Of a stretch of 64,000 nucleotides of DNA, positions 1-12,200 are shown piece by piece. The first letter of the stretch is position 1; each line of letters opens with the position of its first letter. Source of the stretch: Limnomonas spitsbergensis (taxonomy: Eukaryota > Chlorophyta > Chlorophyceae > Chlamydomonadales). The notes under the pieces are model-generated. The model was given only the letters and a program-made list of their open reading frames with translations, was not told the DNA's origin and did no database searches. Both the position numbers and the translations under genes were made by a program. The DNA lies in contig JAYJMM010000119.1 in NCBI GenBank assembly GCA_037349105.1, positions 1,251,001-1,315,000 on the forward strand. The letters run 5' to 3'.

Positions 1-525
1 CTATTTTTTTGCTTCCTGTGACCTAGCGTCACATACCGGTAAATAGAATCTTAGGTAGAAGCGTTGGGCAGGCTGCCCCGAGGGCGCTCCGTACTTTCAC
101 CAGTTGTATCTGGGCAGGTGGAGGCTGTAGCTTTTGTTGAGGTGGTAGGTATCATTGAGGGCTAGTTTCTTGAGGAGCTAGGGCATTGGATTTATTTTCT
201 TTCTGGGGGGTGTAAGGTCTTTCGAGTTCTCTTCTCTCTTAAATTTTGAATTGAGTAAAGGAAAATAACCCCTCCCCCCATGAGAGGAAAGGCAGTGCGG
301 AGGGTCCCCGTGTCAGTTGCCTCTTTTTTAAGAGGCACCTCTTTTGGGGCGGGGACCCTCCGCACTGCCTTTCCTCTCTTGGGGGAGGGGGTATTTTCCT
401 TCATTGTGCTCCTGTCTTTTCTTCCTTTTGCCTCTTGCCTTCTCCCCACTTCACTCTTTGGCGCCCTCTCGGCCAAGCCTTTTGGGGCAGGGCCCAGGGG
501 TGTTATGCCATTGACCTACCCTTGA
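1..525 (+). repeat. Dispersed repeat copy A, with long foldback
   Basis: No gene is seen. Positions 60-525 resemble 24650-25055 in order and wording. Shared blocks include GCTAGTTTCTTG near 160 and 24805, and an end block (460-516) with GGCGCC, GGGCAGGGCCCA and an ATTGACC-like tail. The same end block recurs near 16900, 17280, 24991, 46321 and 55041, so this looks like a member of a transposon family. Inside it an almost perfect inverted repeat (arms about 260-310 and 351-399) encloses a 40-base loop that itself contains a short stem. The element class is unknown; no transposase is visible. Confidence 0.6.
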
Positions 526-1145
526 ACCAGGGCTTCACCTTCGTTACTGAAACTGTGGGCACGGATCGACACATGCAACTATGCAAGTGGAGACATTGAA
601 ACAAAGCTAAAGGGCCTTCTGGATTGAACTTGCCTGGTACATCTACGCGTACCGCCACGGCTTCTGCGCATAACATGAACCTCATTCTGGTTCCTGTGTC
701 CTTGAAGACCTGCTGGTATAGATGAAACTGTACCTGCTATCGCACGCCTGGATACCGTGCATGAAATCATATGAACTCAGAAAACCTGTTAGCAAATTCC
801 CATATCAGTATTTCCAGCCGGCAAACCACGTGGGCGCAAGCATGAAGGATGATGCATGAAGAGGTCCAAAAGTGTCGGCAGAGGTGTCGTCACATTACGA
901 TTGTTTTCATTTATTTTCTTCCATCGACGGACGGCGTCTGAACAAATTGCGTTAGGAACAGGCATGGGCGCGCTTGCACTTTCCCAGCACTTTTCCACAA
1001 TTCGAGCTTTCCCACACACTGCCACACTGCCGCACAGGAATGCAAGTAAGCCCTATCCCCCGCTTGTGCTGCACCCCTGCATATCTTGATAGGTGATCAA
1101 AGCCTTCATTCCAGTCATTACTGTTTCTCAGCCGTGTCTTTAAAG
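526..1145. other. Upstream region of the 14-3-3 gene
   Basis: No coding exon is recognised here. It presumably holds the promoter and 5' UTR of the 14-3-3 gene that starts at 1146. No TATA-like element can be assigned with confidence. Confidence 0.4.
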
Positions 1146-3608
1146 ATGGCAAGGGAAGGACATCTTTATGCGGCGAAACTGTCTGAGCAGGCTGAGAGGT
1201 AGATACTCGAGTCCAGTGATTTCAGCATCAGAGATGTTTATAAATACCAAGAGCGAAGCTGATCGACATACCATATTTGACCCAGCCTGACAGGCGCATG
1301 TGCTCCCTCGACTTCTATTCCTAATTACAGCGCATATTTTCTTCGGCTTATCATCCATCCGAACCGCCCAGTCTGTTGTGTAGGCTTTATGTGCTGTCGT
1401 GCGCATTTCGGGTTGGGGGTGGGATTTCATGTATGCGTGCCTATATACTGGCTATGCATTGCATAGCTCATCTCAATTTTGAATACTGTATGGCATGTGC
1501 CTGACTGTGTGTGTGGTGCCTTTGCCGAACAGGTACCAGGACATGGTCAGCGAGATGAAGCAGATCGCTGCCCTGGCTGTTGAGCAAGAGCTGTCTGTGG
1601 AAGAGCGCAACCTTCTGTCCGTTGCTTACAAGAACCTTGTTGGTGCTCGCCGCGCGTCTTGGAGGATCTTGCAGTCCGTGGAGCAGAGCGAGATGATGAA
1701 GGGTAACGAGAAGCGCGTGAAGCTTATTCAGAAGTACAGGAGCGTCGTTGAGAAGGAGCTGGATGAGGTGCGTGAACAGCAGATGCCCCTGTCGAAGACG
1801 ATTCTGCTGTGTCACAGCTTCCCATTTCAGTGTCGAGGGCTTCCTTTTTGGGAGTGGATTATGCGGGCTGACTGAGGACAATCAATGATGCCCGTTATAC
1901 GTGCGCTCTTCAGTGTTCGTGCATGGCCCAGTCCGCCCTCGTTCAATCGTGACACGCCGATGCTGACTAGGAGATCTCTTAGAAGAGGCTTTGTCAAGTG
2001 AACATGATCGCGCAACACATTGGCTTGCTACCGCATCCGCAGATTTGCGGGGAAATCCTTGGTCACTTGGACAGCTTCTTGGTACCCTCTGCAACCACTT
2101 GCGAGGCCTCGGTATTCTACCTCAAGATGAAGGCCGACTACCACCGCTACCTAGCCGAGTTCAAGCTCGACTCTGCCCGTAAGGAGGCTGCCGATAATAC
2201 ACTGGAGGCATACAAGGCTGCCCAGGAGAAGGCAAACGAGCTGACTACGACGAATCCCATTCGCCTTGGTAAGTACGGTCCCAGAAAAATCCTAGGAATT
2301 TCAGTTGTGCAGCTGTGCAATCTCTACCCCTGAAGAGCATGCGACACATCTGTGAGTTGACAAGGATTCCAGGCCAGGATGAGCAGTTAGGCACCTAATC
2401 AGCGTAGAGTGCTCCTGGCTCTTTTTGGCTTACAATGCTTGAACAAGCTGTTCTTCAAAGACGCAGGATGTTCTGGCTATTTGTTAAGTTGGGTAGTCCG
2501 GGCAGGACCTTGATCACTTACGGCATGGCCAAGTTACATGGCCAGTGGAATCTCCACCCTTCAGCCAAAGCGAAGTCGATGCATACGTGCAACTCATTCT
2601 GCCAGATACGGTGTGCCTAAATGAGTTTCTCATTGTACTCGCAGGCCTTGCGCTCAATTTCTCGGTCTTCTACTACGAGGTGATGAACCAACCAGAGATG
2701 GCGTGCTCCCTGGCAAAGCAGGCTTTTGACGAGGCTATCTCTGACTTGGACACTCTCGGAGAGGACTCCTACAAAGACAGCGCTCTGATCATGCAGCTGC
2801 TGCGGGACAACTTGACCCTGTGGACATCCGAGATGCAGGTATGCCTGTCATGGGGTATGCTTGCCATGTTGGGAATCATTTGCATGCATATATCAGCAAA
2901 TATTTGAATGTGTAGGGCTGCAGGCACTCACCGTGCATCACACGAGTGTAAACATGCTTGTCTGGGACTGCTCGTTCAGTCATGGCGTTGGGTGATCCTA
3001 ATTCCGACTCAAGCCTTGCCAAGAGGTTAAAGCAGTGAACGAGTTGGACCATATCGTTAGTACTTTTTCAGCATGGCTGGCCATGGCGCCCAAACGTGAT
3101 TTCAAATCTGAAGGCAGATCTTTAGGCCATGGGGGGAGTAGATATGAAAGATCGAGGGACAATACAATTGGGCAAAGCCCGAGTGTCCCTCTTAGATCTC
3201 CTTGGTTTCATGTTCCAGGGATGCCTCTGCTGCTAAAATTCTGGTTGTTGCTGGTCAATGCATCAGGATGGCAAGATAGCTGTTGCTATCTGATGCATTA
3301 TACTTTATATATTAATTATATCCCTTTGTGGTGTTATGGCTTCGATTTCGCTACGTCAGTTAACAAGTCTTCTGCTCTCTATCATGCCGCTTGAGCCTAA
3401 TGCTGTGAGCAGTTACAAAATATGTTCTCCTATTGCTGACGCAATTATGGGACTTATCTGGAATCCTAAGATCTTTTATGTACGGAAACGCGAAAGACCT
3501 GTTGCTTTCAGGCAGGGGTCAATACTGCATAACAGCAGCAGTCCGTTTTTCAAGTCCGCACCCGCTGTTCTGTCCTTCCCTTCCCTGCAGGATGAGGGCA
3601 AGGCTTGA
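1146..3608 (+). CDS. 14-3-3 phosphoprotein-binding protein
   Basis: Exons 1146-1198, 1533-1767, 2043-2268, 2645-2838 and 3591-3608 join in frame at GT-AG introns into a 241-residue protein, close to the usual 245-260. 14-3-3 dimers bind phosphoserine/threonine motifs on client proteins in cytosol and nucleus. Family hallmarks are all present: the dimer helix [37 protein letters not shown] with the binding-groove Lys and Arg, [12 protein letters not shown] with the groove Arg-Tyr, [11 protein letters not shown] and DNLTLWTSE. The C-terminal tail is short and acidic (DEGKA), encoded by an 18-base last exon. The start at 1146 matches the family N-terminus exactly. Unlike most other genes here, no exon-boundary copies were found in its introns. 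Confidence 0.97.
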
Positions 3609-5640
3609 ACGTTGCTGGACAGTGGTGGTCGCTGGCAGGTGCTTTTGCTGTGCCGCAACAGCTTACGTCATCCTTGTACTGCGCGTCCGCTGGACGCAGA
3701 CACTCTGAGGATATGCTATTCCATCATACATTATAAGTTTTCAGTGTGTAGCCTGTAGTGCCGCTGTCATATGACAGTGTGGCTGTCAAAGGCTCATGCC
3801 ATGGTATGCATGTCATGTAGTCTAGGACTGCACGGTCTCTATTTTCAACTATCACTGACCCAATACTGCTGAGGAAATTCTAGTAAATCCTGGCTGGCCC
3901 TGTCCCTCCTCAAGCTGTGCATTCTTATTAACTGTATGTACGTGTGAAATTTCGTTAAAATTCAGGATTATGAACAGTTTCAGCGTTAAATATCCTGATT
4001 CAGATGTTATGCAACTGGATGGGTGCAATGTAAAGCCCCACTTTTCGCCCCGTAATATTTCACAAGGATGTAAAGAGATGCTGTCACCCATTGCTTCCTA
4101 GGTGTCAGACATTAGTGGTAACCCAAAGAGCGCATGCACACCTTCGTAAAAGCATTTCTTTCAAAATGACTGTTAGTCTCGGGGGTAGGTCCTCTCGCTA
4201 AGCATTGGCAGTTTTGCCCTGCCTGGTGCGGCAGCTTGCTGGCTACTCTCCAACCGGGGCATGAGCTCCATCCATACACAATCTTGCTTTCCACTTCAGT
4301 ATAACAAACCGGATATGTAGCTTAACAATCAAAACTGAGTGAAGCAGATTTTGTGGGTGGCAGTAAATCCATGCATTGGCTGAACATGGGGCCAAATGTT
4401 TATTTTGTTTTCCTATGAAGGTCCAACAGAACCATGCACATCGCGCGATTCTTTCTACATGATTCGAGAACGGATGGAGAGGGGAAAGATAGAAAGAAAA
4501 CGCCTGAGCGTGTCTTGAGGAATACGGGATTTGAATGCCGTACAACGGAAGTTGCCTACCAGCTGACGCGGGACACTTTCCATTCGGCACACTCTCGGCA
4601 GCAATTGTTGTTTCCCCACACTTTCAAACCCTAAGCTAAGAGTGTTAGGATTCTAGCCCCGACGAAAAGAATCTCATGAAGCTTCAGGTCAGGATCGCGT
4701 ATCTGTAAACTTTGTAAATTCACCATTGTCTCTCCCATCTGCGGTACTTGATCAACTCAAGCGGACGTCGTGACCGAGATGTTGCGACGCATACGACCTC
4801 AAGGGCTCTTCTCAGCCGTCTCAGCAGTATTGAGGCCGGGAAGTCAGGTGAAGACGCTGAGTGACGGTTCAGTAACAACACATCACGCATGCATAACCTG
4901 CTACCTGGCACCCTACGGTATGACACCGTGATTTTGACCCCCACTCTTGCTTCTGGCCAAAGTCCTCATGCCTTCCCTAGCGATCATCCTATGATCATTG
5001 TGTAGCTGCTGAGGGCTGATAAGGAAGAAACTGAACATGGGTGACGGGGCGGTATATGGAGAAAGGGAAACGGAACTTGTTATGATACCGTTCTCTGTCA
5101 TTCAGCAGGTCTCAATCAACAAGATATGCCACTCTCCTGGTCTGACCATGATAAGTGCTATGAGCCGTACACTGGTTGACCTCTTGTATCATTTTGTGGT
5201 TCATATCCTTCCTCCTTAACCCTGCGTGATCTGCCGGCAGCTACTTCATGGCTGGTGCAGCCATGAGATGCTTTTATTGAGACGGACCTTACAGCAGATG
5301 AAGCTGACCTTGCAGTCATGCAACCGGGGTATCAAGCCATAGACCATAGCAGGACTGGTGCGAATACACAAATCGTAGAGAGGGGTGAAGAGTAAGGAAA
5401 CCGTAGAGAGAGAGTGTGAGGGGGCCATGATCAATGAGCTACGAGAGCGCCAGCCTCCTGGATTTCTCGACACCCGCCCTCTAATCCTTAGGCTTAACGA
5501 TTTATACCTAGTTATGCTTGCCATGCCTGCGCTTTGTTTGGATCCAGAAGGAACATTATGATCTCCTGATATAGCTCCCTCAGATGGCAGTGCCCATATG
5601 GTTTCTGGGACAATGAGGTCCCATGCATATTGCAGTGCTG
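3609..5640. other. Intergenic region, no gene seen
   Basis: Only short chance open frames occur. A tRNA-like stretch on the minus strand near 4508-4590 is too degenerate to call. A small palindrome lies near 3258-3300, where GATGCATTATAC follows an inverted TGCATCAGG. Confidence 0.5.
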
Positions 5641-6170
5641 CATGAACTGCATTGACCTGCACAAGACTTCAGATGAATGGATGCCTCTGTGTCCATGAAC
5701 CTGTACATGAGTGAATAATGTCCCCTGTGTGTGTATCAATGTATTACTCAGTGTGCCTTAGGGACTCCATAAACTTGGACTGGAATGAACAATGCCAAAT
5801 GTGTCCCTGAATCTAGACTGGAGTGAAGAACGCCCTCTGTGTGTGCATCACTGTATTTTCTAGTGTGTCTGAGGGACTTCAGGAACCTGCACCTGAGTAA
5901 ATAACGCCCTCGTGGTGTTTGAACCTGGCCTGGTGTGAGTACTCCCCACTTTGTATCATTGCACGCCTCAGGATGCCCCATGGGTTTGCAAAGACCTGGA
6001 CTTGAATCATGGCACACACTGCGTGCACAAACCTGACCTGGGCTTGAATCATAACACCCACTGCGTGCAATCTTTTTATCACGACTTGAATCATAGCACC
6101 CAGCCACACAGTCACCCACTGCATGCAAAGACCTGAACTGGAGCCAATAGCGCCCACACACCCACTTTGT
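5640..6170. repeat. Degenerate tandem repeats upstream of fumarase
   Basis: Imperfect units of about 45-70 bases recur, with phrases such as CCTGGACTTGAATCAT, GGGCTTGAATCATAACACCC and CACTGCGTGCA. They also include related forms around 5700-5940 containing ACTGGAATGAA or ACTGGAGTGAA. The block abuts the first recognised fumarase exon and could overlap its 5' UTR. Confidence 0.5.
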
Positions 6171-6213
6171 AACGCGGCCTGTCTCACAGGCATCATGTGC
6201 AGCCCCCAGCTGC

Positions 6214-9200
6214 ATGGGGACGCTGCAGGCCCTGACTGAGGACCACCAGCTGCTTGGCTCTCTGCATCCGTCGCCCGGCCAGCTGGCCTGCTGGCCATTT
6301 GGTATGCGAACCGCTGGCTTTGCCTCAAAGGCGGCGCCTGCCTTCCACTTCCAGCCGATACTCGATATGGAGAAGCAAGTGGTGGGTTTTAAAGACCTGT
6401 TTCCTCCTTCCTCGCATTGAGATGGACCAGCCAGAGGTGTGATTCAGATGCCTGTTTCCTGTACATTGGATTTGGGATGGGGAAGCCAAATGTGCCTGGT
6501 GAAACAGGTGTAGTTGGGTTTCCTGTGGTCCGACTCATTGAATAGCCATCCCGTTGAGGACGGCCTCATGCTGATTATGCTGGCCTTCATTGCTGGCTTG
6601 TCCTCAGAGTCTCTTCAAGATCGCATGACGTGGCATGACCTGTTCAAATCTGGCTTTGTTCTCTACTCCTGCCTTTGCTCTAGGTCAAGTACCGAAAGCT
6701 CACTTCGGACTACGTCAGCACCATCAATGTGCAGGGTCGTGAGATTTTGCAGGTGCTGGTTGTGGCAACAGCATGTGTGCATGCACACTTTCCTACCTTT
6801 CCACTTTACAGCCTTTTCTGCATGTGTCCACTTTACAGCCTTTCCACTTTCCTGCCCTCCCACTTTCCAGCCTTTCCACTTTCCTGCCCTCCCACTTTCC
6901 AGCCTTTCCTGCATGTGTGTGGGGGGGGGGGCGAGGTGTTCTAGGATCAGGTGGGACCAAAGAAATTGAACCATGTCTATCTTTCCTGCTTTAAAATCTG
7001 AAAGAAAAATTTGACCTGACCTGATCTGACCTGATCTGTCTGATATGAGCTGCTTTGAATCTGGCTACAGCTTGGCGGAATTTTCCTGGTGAATAAACCA
7101 GTACCGTAAATGCATGGGTACAAATGCCTTTTAGCTGAGGCAGATGTTGGTCTTGATCCTGCGGATTAGCCTGGGTGTGCCCTGGCTTGTTTAAACTGAT
7201 CAGCCATACTGATACCTTCCCATCCAGCAAAATACTCCCCCCCTCTGGCTGCCTTAATGTGTTGCAGATCCAGCCCGAGGCACTGACGCTGCTGGCAAAT
7301 CAGGCCATGATCGACATATCCCACCTGTTACGACCAGCCCATCTGCAGCAGCTGCGCAACATCCTGGATGATCCAGAGGCATCCAGGAACGATCGGTTTG
7401 TGGCATTGGAGTTGCTCAAGAATGCCAATGTGGCGGCAGGTATAGTTGAGGAGGATAAGGGGGGATGGGCTAGGGTTCTGAGAGTCTGAGATGGGAGTAA
7501 GGGGAGAGGAGTGTGTGCGTCTGAGGGGACCGGGGAGAGAGAGGAGGGTGTGCCTGAGGCAGGGGAGGAGGAGGGAATATGGGGGAGAGGACTGAAGGGG
7601 GGAGGGGATAAGGGAAGGGGACCATATAGTGAGGGGAGGAGTGGGAATGACAGGATAGGAGGTAAGAGGAGGTTGTATTTAGTGGACGCTTGTATTTGTG
7701 TATGAAAGGGAAGAGGAGAGGGGGCGGGGATTGAGAGGAATTTGATCTGAGAGGCTGACGGTTTGCCAGTCGTAAAGACCTCTGGTATATGGCACTCGGA
7801 GAACCCCTGGGGAGAACAGGGTTTCAAACAGCAACAAAGGGGCGTGGGGGGCAGGTCTTGTGGGGGGCAGCAGAGAGGGACTGTCCTGTTTGTTTCCTTG
7901 GTATCTTTTCTATGATTCGTGATTTGTGGTTGGTATCCATCCTGCGAGGGTCACTCTCCTATTTATTTTCTTGGTATACGATGAAAGCCTATGCGTTTTA
8001 CAACCTTGACTATTATGTTATCGTGGAAACAGAATTTATAAAAGAGAATGGTGATGGGACGTCAGTTGAATGTGAGATAGACGATCCAGGATTTTCCGCT
8101 TGATTCGACCCAGATTGAAATAGATTTTAACCCAGTTCAAAATTGGAAGCAGCTTTTGAGCCATGTCTAACCAGGTGTCCCCATAGTCCAATATCCACCT
8201 TATCATCAGCGCTACTACACCTCAACCGCGTTTTGCTCAATTCGAACCTGGCATTCAAATTGAAACAAAAGAAAAATTCAAATCCTTGGTGCATATCGCA
8301 GGCATGCGCCTGCCCGGCTGTCAGGACACTGGTACTGCCACTGTGATGGGCAAGAAGGGGCAGTACGTGTGGACAGATGAGAAGGACGAAGAGGCGCTCA
8401 GCAAGGGTGTGTTCAAGGCCTATACCGAGACGAGCCTCAGGTCGGTTTGAACTGGATGAAATCGCAGCAAGGGCATAGTCAAGTTCAGGCATCCGATGAA
8501 ACCAGCCTCCAGCAGGTTTTAGGTTTTAATCGGTTAAAATATCAGCAGGAATGTATTCAAGGCCTCTTTGAGACCAGCATCAGCCAGTTTTGCACTAGGG
8601 CTTCGATGAAGATCGCAGCAGGGGTGTATGCAAGGCCTACTCTGAGACCAATCTCAGGCAGTTTTTGACCGAGGCTGAGATAAAGATCTCAGCAGGGGCG
8701 TATTTAAGGCCTCCGACGTGATCGACCTCATAGACAGGTTTTTGAACCGGGCTTGGATAAAGATCTGGGGATGGAGACAATGTGGTCATGCCACTGGTGC
8801 CACCTATTAGCCGATCCTGGGCAGATTCATCGGCATTGATTTACGTGTTGTAAGTGAGCTGTTTGTATGTTGATACGTTGTTGCTGATGTTGTTGGCTCA
8901 ACATCTTCTGCAAATCCACCCAACAGCTTTTTTGCCACGGGTGCTGCGGGCAGGTACTCCCAGGTGGCCCCGCTGGACATGTTCACTGAGAAGAACACGG
9001 GCACCAACCTGCCAGCACAGATAGACGTGAGTAGTTGTGAATGGTGTGGAGTTGCCTTGGAAGCACCAAGAAGATCCCCCCGGCCCCCTCCATGCAAGTG
9101 ATCTGCAGAAGGTGCTGCGTCAAAACACAGCTTTTGATTGCAGGGTGGCAAATTAAGTACTTATCTCAGAGGCCAGCATGTACATATGACTACCGGTATA

Positions 9201-12200
9201 CTATTTGTGTAGCATATATGGTACCGTAACCGATTGTATAAATGTCCGACATGTGAATAATCCAGTCTTGAGCCCATGGCCCCAGCTGAAAACTATGTTT
9301 TCTCTACTTGCTAAGGAAATCACGGCCAACTTCCCGCCAACTTCCTGCTGCAGATCAATTCGGTCCCTGGCAGCAGCTATGACTTCCTGTTTGTGGCCAA
9401 GGGCGGCGGCAGTGCCAACAAGGCCGCGCTGTTCCAGCAAACCAAGGCGCTGCTTAACCCCAAGGCGCTGGAGGAATTCATCATCACGCAGGTGTGAGAA
9501 AGTGTGGGGGGATGTGATACACAGTGTGTAAGGAATAGTTCAATGCATCCAGTTGTGTTTGTGGAGCTATGTAGGGCCGTACGGCAGGAAATGTATGCGT
9601 GGGCATTATTTAGGCGTCATACCGTATGCATAAATAATAATAATAATAAGTATCTGTTAATATGTGTGAGGAGGCCTTGAACCCTAAACCCTGAATATGG
9701 GCCCTCAACGCCCACCATGGTGTCACTCCGGCGAAGGTGCATGAAAACGAGACGAGACAGCTGTTCATGTGTGTGCTTCCTGGAAAATACTGTGTGATGT
9801 CCACATGCTTCACCCCAGACCCTTGGCCATACTATCTAAGCACGAGTGACCTCAGTCACAGAAAGTAATAGATACACACATTTTGTGGCAAGCGTTGCAC
9901 GCACATGCCTGTAATATTGCCTGGCTGCCACACTGGCCCCAAAGGGAGCCTCCCCATACGCACAACCCAGGGCGGCTCCTGATATGCATGCCCCAGGGGG
10001 CTCCCAACATATACGCGCCAGGTATCCTCATCTTATTGATATCTTATCTCATTGATATTATTTTTTTGTGCAGATCAAGGGCCTGGGTACAGCTGCCTGC
10101 CCGCCGTACCACCTGGCCATCGTGATAGGCGGCACCAGCGCGGAGTATACCTTGAAAACAGTCAAGCTGGCCAGCTGCAAGTGGGTGATATGATTGATAA
10201 GACACTGAGGGATGAGGTGCATTCTTATTTATACATCCTATTATGTTTTTACTGCACCCTGATTGAAGGGATGGCGTGCATTCCTGTTGACCTTACTATG
10301 TTATTTTCTCCCATAGTACACTTTGAAAACAGCCAAGCTGTCTAGCCGCATCTCTGCAAGTGGGTGATGGGGATGAAGGCCGGTGGGACGTTGCTCAAAC
10401 AATTGAAAGACATGGGAAGCCCTCCAAATCGAGGCTCAGGTAGTTGTCATCTCGATGCTATCCTCAGCCCCCAGACCCTAAACGGTGTCTATTTTCTCGT
10501 GACTCAGCTACTTGTTACCTACATGTCAGCTTCATGTCAGCTTCACGTCGCCTGCATGGCAGCTTCACTAGGACATCCGGCTGGGCCCCCCAGGTGTGGC
10601 CAGGCACCCTGCTTGGGCCGCCCGTCCTTAAACGATTCCGGCTGCAGAAGGAGCCTTTGGTGACGGCGGGGCGGCTTGCCTATGGTGGCCTCGATAGCAT
10701 ACAAATTACCATGTCGCAAAACCCCAGCCATGTTTCACAAGTGCTCTTAAGAAGTCCCCCAGGAAACGGCCAAGGGATAGATTACCTGGAGCTGGTCCTT
10801 GGGCGTGGACTGATGGATATTTTGTACCGAAACAGGTACCTGGATACACTGCCTACCACTGGCAACGAGCACGGCCGCGCTTTCCGCGACCTGGAGTGGG
10901 AGGCCAAGGTTCTGGAGCTGACGCGAAATGTAGGGCCTTGCCATTAATGTTGTACTTACTTGAACGGTGTTTTTGAGATCGAAGGATGCTGCAGTAGTGA
11001 CCTTTCATCCTTGAAAATATGTGATCCTCAAGCTTGACTGTTTCAAGGGAATGAGGACCCTTCCCCGAGGCCCTTCTAAAATTCATTCCATTTTCTGGCA
11101 GCCCGTGACTACCCTGCTCAGACTGACGTTTAGAGGCAGTTTATATTTTCCGAACTGAACCTTCTTACACCGAAACCCTTCACTGATGGCCTGCCATCCT
11201 AGCCTCAGACCGGCATTGGGGCGTTGAAGGCCTCCAGCCCCATACCCTATCTATGAAAGCCTGTTCTTTCCCGCCGTAGACCGGCATCGGAGCACAGTTT
11301 GGCGGCAAGTACTTCTGCCATGACGTGCGCGTCATCCGCCTGCCGCGTCATGGAGCTTCATGCCCAGTGGGAGTCGGTGTCTCGTGCTCTGCTGGTGAGG
11401 AAGGGTTGCAGTGGTCTGTTTGATGGGAGAGGTATTGTGCTGTGTAGGTGAGTGAGGGCATCTCATGCTCTGCAAGTGAATGGGGGGATCCGGTTGTGTG
11501 TGAGAGGGGTCATGGCTCACAAGGTGAATGGGGGGATCCGGTTGTGTGTGAGGGGGGTCATGGCTCACAAGGTGAATGGGGGGATCCGGTTGTATGTGAG
11601 GGGGGTCATGGCTCACAAGGTGAATAGGGGGATCCGGTTGTGTGTGAGGGGGGGTCATGGCTCACAAGGTGAATGGGGGGATCCGGTTGTGTGTGAGGGG
11701 GGTCATGGCTCACAAGGTGAATGGGGGGATCCGGTTGTATGTGAGGGGGGTCATGGCTCACAAGGTGAATGGGGGGATCCGGTTGTATGTGAGGGGGGTC
11801 ATGGCTCACAAGGTGAATAGGGGGATCCGGTTGTGTGTGAGGGGGGGTCATGGCTCACAAGGTGAATGGGAGGATCCGGTTGTGTGTGAGGGGGGTCATG
11901 GCTCACAAGGTGAATGGGGGGATCCGGTTGTATGTGAGGGGGGTCATGGCTCACAAGGTGAATGGGAGGATCCGGTTGTGTGTGAGGGGGGGTCATGGCT
12001 CACAAGGTGAATGGGGGGATCCGGTTGTGTGTGAAGGGGGGTCATGGCTCACAAGGTGAATGGGGGGATCCGGGGGGGTCATGGCTCACAAGGTGAATGG
12101 GAGGATCCGGTTGTGTGTGAGGGGGGGTCATGGCTCACAAGGTGAATGGGGGGATCCGGTTATGTTTGAAGGGGGGTCATGGCTCACAAGGTGAATGGGG

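Noticed and set aside
4508..4590. Minus-strand tRNA-like stretch with AGCTGGTA and TTCAAATCC words
   Set aside because: D-arm and acceptor pairing are poor and spacing is wrong for a functional tRNA.
11452..12059. Long overlapping open frames on both strands in fumarase intron 9
   Set aside because: The 48-bp repeat keeps any stop-free frame open; the frames lie between two securely joined fumarase exons and have no recognisable domain.
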